Below, piece after piece: positions 7,698 to 16,334 of a DNA stretch of 33,670 bases. The position numbers and the translations under genes are program-made. The notes beneath the pieces are model-generated. The model made no database searches, had not been told where the DNA came from, and saw only the letters and a program-made list of their open reading frames with translations. Source of the stretch: Clostridiales bacterium (GTDB lineage: Bacteria; Bacillota; Clostridia; Lachnospirales; Lachnospiraceae); NCBI GenBank assembly GCA_012520815.1, contig JAAYNM010000027.1:1-33670 (forward strand). The letters run 5' to 3'. The stretch's first letter is position 1. Every line of letters begins with the position of its first letter.

Positions 7698-8621
7698 TTA
7701 ATTGGTATTTGCATCACATTGTAATTTCACCCTTACTATCTCCGGCTTATTAAACAATCTAAAATTAATTGTATGGGTACCTATGCCTCGTGTAAGTATC
7801 ATCTTTGATTCACCTTCCACATATAAGCCCGCAGAGTATTTGGGGAATAATTTAAAACTAGTTGATATAATTCCTCCTAGTATAGGGATTCTTACAATTC
7901 CACCATGGTTGTGACCTGCTAAAACTAGATTTGCTCCACTTTGTGCATAAGTAAAAAAATAATCTGGCTTATGACAAATCAAAATATTGTATATATCATC
8001 TCCCCCCTCATCTATACCTTTCAATTTACCCTTAACATCTTTTACTTCCAGTTTCTTTGGTCTTTTCTTATGATAAAATTCATCCCCTAATTCTAATCCC
8101 CACAATTTTATAGTAGTTGCTTTTGATGATTTATTTTTTTGTTCTCCATTTATTTCTTTATCCTCAAATAAAGTGATGCACTTATTATTTAGCAAAGTAA
8201 GCCTACCATCTCTTTCCTGCTTCTCAACAAAAGGTAAAAATCCACTTATATCAGGAATTTTTCTATCTATAATCCTTGTTTCATGATTGCCATACACATA
8301 GTAAACTTTAAAATTACTTATTAATTGCTCCAAACATTCCTTACCATTGTCATTATTTATGGCTTTTCCAACAATCATATCTCCACCAATAATAACTTCC
8401 TTCACATCTAAGGCTTTAAGCCTATCTATTAGCTTGTTTGACTTGAATTGTTTTGAATGTATATCAGCAATAAATGCAAACGAATGGTCCTTTGTAAGAT
8501 TTGGGACATCTATTATATAATCAGTAACACTTATGTTATTACATTCATATAACGAACGTAAAATCACTAATATAAATAAAACAATGATTATAATTAAAAA
8601 AATAATCAATATTGTCTTCAT
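7698..8621 (-). CDS. membrane-anchored metallophosphoesterase (YkuE-like)
   Basis: This is a calcineurin-type dinuclear metal phosphoesterase, probably acting at or outside the membrane. Residues 1-21 form one hydrophobic anchor. The metal ligands are visible in order: Asp53 and His55 (DIH), Asp81 (GGDM), Asn112-His113 (YGNHET), His217 (ICHKPD), then His237 and His239 (GHNHGG). This is a complete set for an active enzyme. Members of this subgroup include B. subtilis YkuE and LpxG-like enzymes; the substrate here is unknown. A lysine-rich insertion at about 160-205 separates the two halves. Ribosome binding site AGAGG is about 6 nt before ATG. It diverges from the plus-strand gene at 8704, with an 82-bp shared upstream region. 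Confidence 0.85.
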   Translation of the reverse strand: MKTILIIFLIIIIVLFILVILRSLYECNNISVTDYIIDVPNLTKDHSFAFIADIHSKQFKSNKLIDRLKALDVKEVIIGGDMIVGKAINNDNGKECLEQLISNFKVYYVYGNHETRIIDRKIPDISGFLPFVEKQERDGRLTLLNNKCITLFEDKEINGEQKNKSSKATTIKLWGLELGDEFYHKKRPKKLEVKDVKGKLKGIDEGGDDIYNILICHKPDYFFTYAQSGANLVLAGHNHGGIVRIPILGGIISTSFKLFPKYSAGLYVEGESKMILTRGIGTHTINFRLFNKPEIVRVKLQCDANTN

Positions 8622-8703
8622 AAGTACCTCTTGTAGTTGATTTTTTCATTAATTGATATTACTATAATAGATAAGTTTCAATAAAACGTCAAGCGAGGAT
8701 AAC

Positions 8704-9429
8704 ATGAACAAGCATAAATTACTTAACATTACATATTCTGTTTTATTTGCCACAGTTTCTATAATTGCAATCATCTTTTTTATAAAATATGTCTTTTTAG
8801 CCAGAGAACACGATGAACTTAGGTCTTCATCAGGTAACGTTGCAAGTTCATACGAAACCTCCGCATTTGCGCAATCTTCTGAAAATAGTACTGATGAGAC
8901 AGGTGAAGATCCAACTACCAAAGTACCTGTGAACGAAAAAACATACAGTGTAAATGGGGTTATATATACAAGTGATGATATTCTAAGACCTTGTAACTAT
9001 AACAATAATGCTTACATTTATAATAATAGCAGTTATATTTCATATGTTTATCCAGAAGAAGTTATAGATTTTCTTCTAGAGTTCAACAATTTCAAGACAA
9101 ATGAAGAATATGTATCTTATCTTCACGATAAGTACCGCCAACTATTCGGTGAGTATTTTGTCGTCAATAATACCCTTGTTAATACTAGTGAATTTGATGA
9201 AAAAGAGCTTTTTAATATGAATCAGTACTTTAAAAGTGAATTTAATATTTCATCCCAGATTGAATATGCTATTTTAGTTGAATCTACTTGTTCTATCGAC
9301 TATATGGATGAATCTCTATCCAAAACTATGCAAACTGATAGTGAAACTGAGTATTTCATATCCTATTTACTTGGTGGTAATTGGTACATCGATTATATGT
9401 ATACTGACTACTATCTATATAACCGATAA
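8704..9429 (+). CDS. orphan membrane-anchored extracytoplasmic protein, unknown function
   Basis: The only confident plus-strand gene in the window. GAGG 7 nt upstream supports ATG 8704. The 241-residue product has a single N-terminal helix (about 8-31), a Ser/Thr/Glu-rich linker (about 40-75) and a soluble C-terminal region of about 165 residues rich in Tyr and Asn. Its last segment (FISYLLGGNWYIDYMY) recalls the closing strands of NTF2/SnoaL-like folds, where a Gly-Asn-Trp-Tyr turn is common. That is only a resemblance. No catalytic motif is seen. Topology suggests the C-terminal domain is outside the cell. It is monocistronic, ending at a bidirectional terminator, with TATAAT at 8663-8668 as a possible -10. 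Confidence 0.8.
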   Translation: MNKHKLLNITYSVLFATVSIIAIIFFIKYVFLAREHDELRSSSGNVASSYETSAFAQSSENSTDETGEDPTTKVPVNEKTYSVNGVIYTSDDILRPCNYNNNAYIYNNSSYISYVYPEEVIDFLLEFNNFKTNEEYVSYLHDKYRQLFGEYFVVNNTLVNTSEFDEKELFNMNQYFKSEFNISSQIEYAILVESTCSIDYMDESLSKTMQTDSETEYFISYLLGGNWYIDYMYTDYYLYNR

Positions 9430-9472
9430 ATTTATAAAGCAGATTTTTTAATTATAATGACAATCAAAAACA

Positions 9473-9547
9473 AAGAAACAGCCTTATAAATATATCTCAT
9501 ATATCCTCATAACAGAAATAATTAATATATTATATAAGCTGTTTCTT
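9473..9547. terminator. bidirectional terminator between convergent genes
   Basis: AAGAAACAGC (9473-9482) and GCTGTTTCTT (9538-9547) are perfect inverted copies. The stem extends by TTATA/TATAA after one bulged C, with a long loop. T-rich tracts follow in both directions, so it can serve both the plus-strand gene ending at 9429 and the ltaS-like gene ending at 9573. Confidence 0.65.
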
Positions 9548-9572
9548 ATTTTTATGACTAAATAATCTAAAT

Positions 9573-11855
9573 TTATTGGTTTTCTACATCTTCAGATTTT
9601 CTAACTTCATCATGCCCTGCTGGCAATGTATCTTCAGGCAAAGTAGCTACAATATATGTATAGTCCTTTGTCTTACTCAAGATTTTACCCTTGTAATACT
9701 GTTTTACAGTAAATGTATCTAAAGAATTGATATTTGAAATATATACTCTTAATTTTGTTGAATCTATAAATTCAGTAGAGTACATTTCACCATTTATATA
9801 AACTCGACTATACTTAGTAAAATTCTCACCAATAACAATATAGTAGTTGTCCAAATCTGGATCTTCTTCACCTGTAGTTTCTTCTTCTGTAGTATCCTCA
9901 TCTCCTTGGTTGCCCCTATCTATAGGGTTACCATCTTCATCCAGTTCATCTTCGATTCCTCTTCCATTATCATTATCTACGGCTGAATCTGTATACTGAA
10001 GCTCATTGTTGTCAATTATATAGTTAAACTGACCTTCATCCTTAACTACATCTTTTATTGTAATTTCGTATGTTCCCATCATCATATCTGTAGCAATATA
10101 TGGTGTCTGTCCATCAAATACATACTGATCTCCATAAAGGATATCATACTCTAATGTTGTTAACGCTGATAAATAATTATCTTCATCTTCATAAATCTGA
10201 TGGAATTTATTTATAACACCACCATCAATATTAAGCGCCTGCATAACTCTTGAACCAAGCTCAAATATTTCAATATCCTTATCATCCAACTGTAATCCAT
10301 AATTGCTCCAAATGATATATTCTGTCTGGTAAAGATTAGCATTTTCTAATTCTTCCTCTGCTAAATCAAGACTTGGAAGATGGTCTCCATACATTACAAG
10401 GATTGTGTCCTCATCATATTCAGATAAGGCAGCTGTTAGTTCACCAATGAAATCATCCATTTCTTTAATTTGGTTTACATAGTATTCAAACTGATATGCT
10501 CTTGATTCATCCTCAATTCCACTAATTTGAATTGTTGGATTTTCAATAACGCTTGATGTTGGATAGCTACCATGTCCTTGAACAGAAATAGCATACAAGT
10601 AATCTTGTTCTTCTGTTGAATCTAACACCTTAATTATTTCATCCGTAAGAATAGTATCCTTCACCCAATTAAGTGGTGTATATTCTTCTGGATACATATA
10701 TTCAATTGAGGTATATGTGTCAAAACCTAGATTTTTAAACACAAGGTTTCTAGCGTAAAATGTGCCTGTATTGTTATGCATTGCATGGGTTACATATCCA
10801 TAGTCCCTTAGAATGAAACTCATACTTTCACATGTATTATCCTGCAATACAGTTTTATATGGAAATTCACCTGGACCAAAATCATCTAGATTCATACCTG
10901 TCATAACTTCAAATTCAGTATTCGCCGTTCCATAACCTACATTATTTACAGTTAAATATCCTGATGGAAAATCCTTCTTTAACTGATTAAATATTGGAGT
11001 TGCTTCCTCAGATAATTCTAAGTCTTTAACTTTGTTTACATCGAAAAATGATTCAAGCTGCAAGAAAATAATATTGGGAGTTTCTACTTTACCCTCATCA
11101 ACTGTTTCTTCTGAGTGAATACGCGATACAATTTCTTCTAATAATTCTTTTGAATAAACATCTGGTTTTTCTACACCGACTTTAACCACGCTGTTTGCAA
11201 AACAGTACACAAAGCCATATTCCTTATATGCTATTGTCATATTTGGAAATCTCTCTGATACCCATCCAAACTTTTCTCCAACATTCATTGCTCCAACCAT
11301 AACCAAAAACGATATTGCAATAAAAATAATATTCCTGAAAGGGTTAATTTTTTTATCATATCTAGGTACTTTTATATATAATACGATAATAGCCAAAATA
11401 GCAAGACAAATCATCGCAATAATTAACATCAAACTAAATGGGTTTAGATATTTATCTATAATATCCATTACCGAACCTGCTAATCTAATATCACTAAATG
11501 AAAACGGTGTTTCCCTAAAAGACTTCAATATAAAATTTGCAATGCCTAGTCCAATCCAAACAGCAGAAACCGCTACGATTCCTGCAAGTCTCTTACTCAT
11601 AAGTAAAACTATTGACATTGTGAATAGTACTATAAAGTAATTTACCATAAACGTTGGAAAATCAACAACTATCGAGCCTAAACATTTAAATAATGAACGT
11701 TTATTTAATACTTCTATTACGATATTAACTAAAATGGGTGCTACAAAAAAACTAATCACTGTAACTTTCTTCACTGGGTTCTCTTTAATATTCTTAAAAT
11801 ATTGTTTTGTTCCTTCCACTAACGATTTCAATATCTTTTTAAACTTTTCTTTCAT
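9573..11855 (-). CDS. LtaS-family phosphoglycerol transferase with acidic linker and extra C-terminal domain
   Basis: A membrane sulfatase-fold enzyme of the lipoteichoic acid synthase family, expected to transfer glycerol phosphate from phosphatidylglycerol to a surface polymer. The start is ATG 11855 (GGAGG 5 nt upstream; 760 residues). Five hydrophobic segments fill roughly residues 20-190. The extracellular catalytic domain shows NIIFLQLESF (about 263, metal-binding Glu), GYGTANTEFEVMTG (about 310, nucleophile Thr region), SVQGHGSYP and YGDHLPSL (about 488). Beyond the usual end, a Glu/Asp-rich linker (about 622-670) leads to a beta-type domain (about 670-735) resembling an IPT/TIG or wall-binding module. 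It follows the histidine phosphatase gene by 86 nt, probably in one transcript. LTA synthase or a related modifying transferase are both possible. Confidence 0.85.
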   Translation of the reverse strand: MKEKFKKILKSLVEGTKQYFKNIKENPVKKVTVISFFVAPILVNIVIEVLNKRSLFKCLGSIVVDFPTFMVNYFIVLFTMSIVLLMSKRLAGIVAVSAVWIGLGIANFILKSFRETPFSFSDIRLAGSVMDIIDKYLNPFSLMLIIAMICLAILAIIVLYIKVPRYDKKINPFRNIIFIAISFLVMVGAMNVGEKFGWVSERFPNMTIAYKEYGFVYCFANSVVKVGVEKPDVYSKELLEEIVSRIHSEETVDEGKVETPNIIFLQLESFFDVNKVKDLELSEEATPIFNQLKKDFPSGYLTVNNVGYGTANTEFEVMTGMNLDDFGPGEFPYKTVLQDNTCESMSFILRDYGYVTHAMHNNTGTFYARNLVFKNLGFDTYTSIEYMYPEEYTPLNWVKDTILTDEIIKVLDSTEEQDYLYAISVQGHGSYPTSSVIENPTIQISGIEDESRAYQFEYYVNQIKEMDDFIGELTAALSEYDEDTILVMYGDHLPSLDLAEEELENANLYQTEYIIWSNYGLQLDDKDIEIFELGSRVMQALNIDGGVINKFHQIYEDEDNYLSALTTLEYDILYGDQYVFDGQTPYIATDMMMGTYEITIKDVVKDEGQFNYIIDNNELQYTDSAVDNDNGRGIEDELDEDGNPIDRGNQGDEDTTEEETTGEEDPDLDNYYIVIGENFTKYSRVYINGEMYSTEFIDSTKLRVYISNINSLDTFTVKQYYKGKILSKTKDYTYIVATLPEDTLPAGHDEVRKSEDVENQ

Positions 11856-11941
11856 CTTTTCCTCCACATGAAGCTTCCTAGTTTTAATTAACCAGTTTTC
11901 CTGCTTTGTTCTCAATTACAAATGTTTACACTTATACATTT

Positions 11942-12544
11942 CTAGTAAAAAATCTTCTGCTCATCAATAATTTGAAACTCTTCATCTTTGTAATCCAAAA
12001 TTATAACATTACAGTTTTGTTGAAGACCACCTGACCAAAATTTTGATATATCTTGATTTTTAACATACATCATTAATGCCTTGTTCATTGCACCATGTGC
12101 AACAATCATCACTCTCTTGCAGGTATTATTTAATGGTAAAATCTCATTTTCCATAAAATCAGCACCTCTCTTACAAAGTGCCTCAAGAGTTTCTCCATCC
12201 TTACCTGGTATAAAAAGTTCTGGATGTTTGAAAAAATGGGTAAAACTTGTTTCTTTTTCTAATTCTTCTATTTTTTGACCCTCGTATTCGCCAAAGCAAA
12301 TTTCTCGAATACGATCATCTTTAATTATTTCTAAATTTCTATCACCCATTATAAGCGAAGCCGTTTCATATGCTCTATCTAAAGGGCTAGAATATATTCT
12401 GTCAATCTGGATATCCTTAAGTGCCTCACCTGTTTTTCTAGCCAGATCTCTGCCATGTTCATTCAATTGAATATTAGCAGTCCCTTGGATTTTTCCATCT
12501 TTATTCCATACTGTTTCACCATGTCTAACTATTAGTATTTCCAT
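11942..12544 (-). CDS. histidine phosphatase (phosphoglycerate mutase-like)
   Basis: A cytoplasmic phosphatase of branch 1 of the histidine phosphatase superfamily. The N-terminal motif IVRHGETVWN holds the phospho-accepting His; YSSPLDRAYETA supplies the second Arg; FGEYEG and GETLEALCKR follow; the second catalytic His is in MIVAHGAMNKAL. At 200 residues it is typical of cobC/YhfR/GpmB-like phosphatases and lacks the insertions of glycolytic dPGM, so a phosphatase for a small phosphoester is likelier than a mutase. Substrate unknown. Preceded by GGTG near the ATG and by a good promoter at 12583-12611. Confidence 0.85.
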   Translation of the reverse strand: MEILIVRHGETVWNKDGKIQGTANIQLNEHGRDLARKTGEALKDIQIDRIYSSPLDRAYETASLIMGDRNLEIIKDDRIREICFGEYEGQKIEELEKETSFTHFFKHPELFIPGKDGETLEALCKRGADFMENEILPLNNTCKRVMIVAHGAMNKALMMYVKNQDISKFWSGGLQQNCNVIILDYKDEEFQIIDEQKIFY

Positions 12545-12582
12545 AATTTCACCACATTTCTATTTTAAATACACACTGAGAT

Positions 12583-12611
12583 ATAATACACCTAAACACA
12601 TAATTTATCAA
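12583..12611 (-). promoter_or_regulatory. promoter of histidine phosphatase-ltaS transcript
   Basis: On the minus strand TTGATA (12611-12606), a 17-nt spacer and TATTAT (12588-12583). It lies about 40 nt before the histidine phosphatase ATG and just after the nifJ terminator. Confidence 0.65.
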
Positions 12612-12628
12612 GAAAAATGTGTTTTCAC

Positions 12629-12661
12629 AAAAAAATCAAGGAAGACTTCCGTCTTCCCTGA
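12629..12661 (-). terminator. terminator of nifJ
   Basis: On the minus strand TCAGGGAAGAC (12661-12651) pairs with GTCTTCCTTGA (12646-12636) around a GGAA (GNRA) tetraloop, followed by seven T. A strong intrinsic terminator, about 55 nt after the nifJ stop. Confidence 0.92.
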
Positions 12662-12716
12662 TAGAATTTTTTATTTTTAGATTTTCTATTTAGTTTCTAA
12701 TTGATAAAACTAAAAT

Positions 12717-15700
12717 TTACTCGTATAACTTACTGAGTCTTAAGAGATATTCATACTTCTCTTTAGCTTGCTGTTCAGCCTTATCAAAGAGAATTGCTGC
12801 TCTCTCTGGATTTGAACGGGCAAGTGAGCTATAACGAACTTCGTTGTTGATAAAATCCTTGTACTCTGTAGTTGGAGCTTTGCTATCTAAAATAAATGGA
12901 TTCTTTCCTTCTTCTTTATTTCTAGGGTCAAATCTAAAGAGATTCCAGTAACCTGAAGTAACCGCTTTCTTCTCTTCTGTCTGAGCGCCACTCATACCAC
13001 CTTTAATACCATGAGCGATACATGGAGCGTATGCAATAATAAGAGAAGGACCATTGTAGCTTTCAGCCTCTACAAATGCTTTTATACACTGATTCATATC
13101 TGCGCCTTGTGCTATCTGTGCAACATATACATATCCATAACTCATAGCTATCTGTGCAAGATCTTTCTTCTTAACATCTTTTCCACCTGCTGCGAACTGA
13201 GCAACAGCACCAGTTGGTGTAGCCTTTGATGATTGACCACCTGTATTTGAATATACTTCTGTATCAAACACAAGGATATTTACATCTTGTCCACTAGCTA
13301 TTACGTGATCTAAGCCACCGAATCCAATATCATAAGCCCAACCATCACCACCGAAGATCCACTGTGATTTCTTTGAAAGGAAATTTTTATACTGTAAGAT
13401 ATCTTTTGCTGCATCACATCCGCATGCTTCAAGTGCCTTAACAAGTTCATCTGTAGCTTCGCCATTTGTAGCTCCACATTCAAATGTATCAAGATACTTA
13501 GTTGCTGCTGTCTTAACATCTTCTTTGTCAGAATCTAAAAGAGCTGTAACCTTATCTTTAAGACCCTTTCTCATAGCGTTCTGAGCAAGTTTCATACCAA
13601 GACCAAATTCTGCATTATCTTCAAATAATGAATTTGACCAAGCAGGTCCTTTACCTTCGCCATTAACTGTATATGGTGTAGATGGTGACGAATTGCCCCA
13701 GATAGATGAACATCCAGTAGCATTTGCAATATATGCTCTATCACCAAATAACTGTGTCATAAGTTTTGCATAAGGTGTTTCACCACAACCAGCACATGCA
13801 CCTGAAAACTCAAGTAATGGCTGTTTAAACTGGCTACCCTTAACTGTTGTTTCTTTGAATTTTTCTAATACATCTGCCTTCTTAGGAAGTTTCTGAGCAT
13901 ATTCAAAGATTGGCTGTTCATCATACTGTGTTTCAAGTGGAGCCATTGTAAGGGCTTTGTTACCCTTCATACCTGGACATACATTTGCACAAGAACCACA
14001 TCCTGTACAGTCAAGAACAGAAACTGAAATTGCGAATTTCTTTCCTGGCATACCCATCATATCTTTTGTCTTTGTTCCAGCTGGTGCTGCAGCAGCTTCT
14101 TCCTCTGTCATTGCAACTGGTCTAATACAAGCATGTGGACAAACATAAGAACAGAAGTTACATTCGATACAGTTTTGTGGATTCCATTCTGGAACGTCAA
14201 CTGCAATACCTCTCTTTTCAAAAGCAGAAGTTCCTGAAGGTGTTGTTCCATCAACGTAATCTTTAAATGCAGATACTGGTAAGTTCTTACCTTCCTGCAT
14301 ATTTATAGGTATTTGGATATTGTTAACAAAGTCAACAGCATCTTTTCTGTCACCTGTAACTACATTTCCAAGAGTTTCTCCAGCTGCATCTTTCCAGCTT
14401 TCTGGAACTGTAACTTCTACAACATCCTGTGCTCCACGTTCGATAGCATCATAATTCATCTGAACAATAGCATCGCCTTTTTTACCATAAGCAGACTTTG
14501 CAGCTGCTTTCATAAGTTCGATAGCTTTTTCTTCTGGAATGATATTTGCAAGTTTGAAGAATGCTGACTGTAATACTGTATTAATACGTCCACCGAGGCC
14601 TATTTCTTTACCAATCTTTATACCATCAATGGTGTAGAATTTAATATTATGATCTGCAATATATTTCTTTACTTGTCCTGGCAAATGCTTTTCAAGGCCT
14701 TCCATATCCCAACTGCAGTTCAAAAGGAAAGTTCCGCCGTCCTTTAAGTCTTGTACCATATTGTACTTACGTACATATGCAGGATTATGACAAGCTACGA
14801 AGTTAGCCATACTAATTAAGTATGTTGACTTAATTGGCTCCTTACCAAAACGTAAATGAGAAATTGTAACACCGCCTGATTTCTTTGAATCATAATCAAA
14901 GTAAGCTTGTGCATACATATCTGTATTATCACCAATAATCTTAATTGAGTTTTTATTTGCACCTACAGTACCATCTGCACCAAGTCCCCAGAATTTACAT
15001 CTGATAATTGAATCTGGTGCTGTATCAGGGTTTTCATCAAGTGATAATGAAAGATTTGTAACATCATCAACAATACCAATTGTAAATTTTTTCTTTGTAG
15101 TATTCTTATATACAGCTATTATCTGTGCAGGTGTAGTATCTTTTGATCCAAGACCATATCTTCCAGTGAAAACTGGAACATCTTTAAACTTAGATTCTCT
15201 AAGCGCTGCAACAACATCAAGATAAAGAGGTTCGCCAAGTGCGCCTGGCTCCTTTGTTCTATCAAGAACTGTTATCTGCTTAACTGTATCTGGAATAGCA
15301 TCAAATAAATGCTTAACGCTAAATGGTCTGTAAAGTCGAACTTTAATAACTCCGACTTTCTGTCCTTGTTTTAAAAGGTAGTCTATTGTTTCATCAATAG
15401 TCTCACAAACTGAACCCATAGCAACGATAACGTGTTCAGCATCTTGCGCTCCATAATAGTTGAAGAGCTTGTAGTCTGTACCAAGTTTTTCGTTAACCTT
15501 ATCCATGTAACCTTCTACTACATCTGGGAGAGCATCGTAATATTCATTACAAGCTTCTCTTGCCTGGAAGAAGATATCAGGGTTCTGAGCAGAACCTCTC
15601 TGACATGGATGATTTGGATTAAGACAATTATTTCTATATGCCATTACTGCATCTTTATCTAACATATCTTCAAGATCTTCGTAATCCCACACTTCAATCT

Positions 15701-16244
15701 TTTGTAATTCATGTGATGTTCTAAATCCATCAAAGAAATTAATAAATGGTACTTTTCCTTTTATTGCTGATAAATGTGCTATAGGTGAAAGGTCCATTAC
15801 TTCCTGAACCCCTGAAGAACAAAGCATTGCAAAACCTGTCTGACGACAAGCATATACATCTGAATGATCTCCAAAAATTGATAATGCATGACTTGCTATT
15901 GCTCTAGCCGATACATCAATAACACCCGGTAATAATTCACCAGCTATTTTATACATGTTTGGAATCATAAGAAGAAGTCCCTGTGAAGCAGTAAATGTCG
16001 TCGTTAAGGCCCCTGCTGCTAATGATCCATGAACCGCACCAGCTGCACCAGCCTCTGATTGCATCTCCTGTACCATTACTTCCTGTCCAAATACGTTCTT
16101 ACGTCCTTCTGTTGCCCATTTGTCTGATAGTTCAGCCATAACAGAAGAAGGTGTTATAGGATAGATGGCTGCAACATCTGAATATGCATACGATACATGA
16201 GCTGCTGCTGTGTTTCCATCCATGGTTTTCATTTTTCTTGCCAT
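12717..16244 (-). CDS. nifJ: pyruvate:ferredoxin (flavodoxin) oxidoreductase
   Basis: A homodimeric cytoplasmic enzyme that oxidises pyruvate to acetyl-CoA and CO2, passing electrons to ferredoxin. The 1175 residues are the full single-chain form. The N-terminus holds the pyrimidine-binding domain (AAIYPITPSSVMAE, then TASQGLLLMIPNMYKIAGE). Two [4Fe-4S] ferredoxin motifs follow at about 692 (CIECNFCSYVCPHACIRP) and 745 (CTGCGSCANVCPG). The proximal cluster Cys are in CAGCGETPYA (about 815) and ATGCSSIWG. The TPP site is GGDGWAYDIG (about 966) with TEVYSNTGGQSS (about 997). GGAGG precedes the ATG by 10 nt. Monocistronic between its own promoter and terminator. It supplies reduced ferredoxin and acetyl-CoA in a fermentative anaerobe. 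Confidence 0.97.
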   Translation of the reverse strand: MARKMKTMDGNTAAAHVSYAYSDVAAIYPITPSSVMAELSDKWATEGRKNVFGQEVMVQEMQSEAGAAGAVHGSLAAGALTTTFTASQGLLLMIPNMYKIAGELLPGVIDVSARAIASHALSIFGDHSDVYACRQTGFAMLCSSGVQEVMDLSPIAHLSAIKGKVPFINFFDGFRTSHELQKIEVWDYEDLEDMLDKDAVMAYRNNCLNPNHPCQRGSAQNPDIFFQAREACNEYYDALPDVVEGYMDKVNEKLGTDYKLFNYYGAQDAEHVIVAMGSVCETIDETIDYLLKQGQKVGVIKVRLYRPFSVKHLFDAIPDTVKQITVLDRTKEPGALGEPLYLDVVAALRESKFKDVPVFTGRYGLGSKDTTPAQIIAVYKNTTKKKFTIGIVDDVTNLSLSLDENPDTAPDSIIRCKFWGLGADGTVGANKNSIKIIGDNTDMYAQAYFDYDSKKSGGVTISHLRFGKEPIKSTYLISMANFVACHNPAYVRKYNMVQDLKDGGTFLLNCSWDMEGLEKHLPGQVKKYIADHNIKFYTIDGIKIGKEIGLGGRINTVLQSAFFKLANIIPEEKAIELMKAAAKSAYGKKGDAIVQMNYDAIERGAQDVVEVTVPESWKDAAGETLGNVVTGDRKDAVDFVNNIQIPINMQEGKNLPVSAFKDYVDGTTPSGTSAFEKRGIAVDVPEWNPQNCIECNFCSYVCPHACIRPVAMTEEEAAAAPAGTKTKDMMGMPGKKFAISVSVLDCTGCGSCANVCPGMKGNKALTMAPLETQYDEQPIFEYAQKLPKKADVLEKFKETTVKGSQFKQPLLEFSGACAGCGETPYAKLMTQLFGDRAYIANATGCSSIWGNSSPSTPYTVNGEGKGPAWSNSLFEDNAEFGLGMKLAQNAMRKGLKDKVTALLDSDKEDVKTAATKYLDTFECGATNGEATDELVKALEACGCDAAKDILQYKNFLSKKSQWIFGGDGWAYDIGFGGLDHVIASGQDVNILVFDTEVYSNTGGQSSKATPTGAVAQFAAGGKDVKKKDLAQIAMSYGYVYVAQIAQGADMNQCIKAFVEAESYNGPSLIIAYAPCIAHGIKGGMSGAQTEEKKAVTSGYWNLFRFDPRNKEEGKNPFILDSKAPTTEYKDFINNEVRYSSLARSNPERAAILFDKAEQQAKEKYEYLLRLSKLYE

Positions 16245-16271
16245 TTCTTGCTTACCTCCGTATATTTTTTC

Positions 16272-16292
16272 ATTTAAGTGTTTTACTTAAAT
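16272..16292. promoter_or_regulatory. 8-bp inverted repeat downstream of the nifJ start point
   Basis: ATTTAAGT (16272-16279) and ACTTAAAT (16285-16292) are perfect inverted copies around a 5-nt centre. Given the promoter at 16305-16333 they fall at roughly +6 to +26, a usual operator position. No T-run follows, so it is not a terminator. The regulator is unknown. Confidence 0.5.
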
Positions 16293-16304
16293 TTCTTTTG
16301 TTTG

Positions 16305-16333
16305 ATTATATCATTTTAAAACTAATAAAACAA
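16305..16333 (-). promoter_or_regulatory. promoter of nifJ
   Basis: On the minus strand TTGTTT (16333-16328), a 17-nt spacer and a perfect TATAAT (16310-16305). The -35 element lies two bases after the stop codon of the deoB-pdp gene, with no terminator between, so nifJ may also receive read-through. Confidence 0.55.
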
Positions 16334-16334
16334 G

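Noticed and set aside
13011-13229. Several short plus-strand frames inside nifJ, deoB-pdp and rny
   Set aside because: All lie antisense within long genes with full motif sets, have no ribosome binding sites and no recognisable products.
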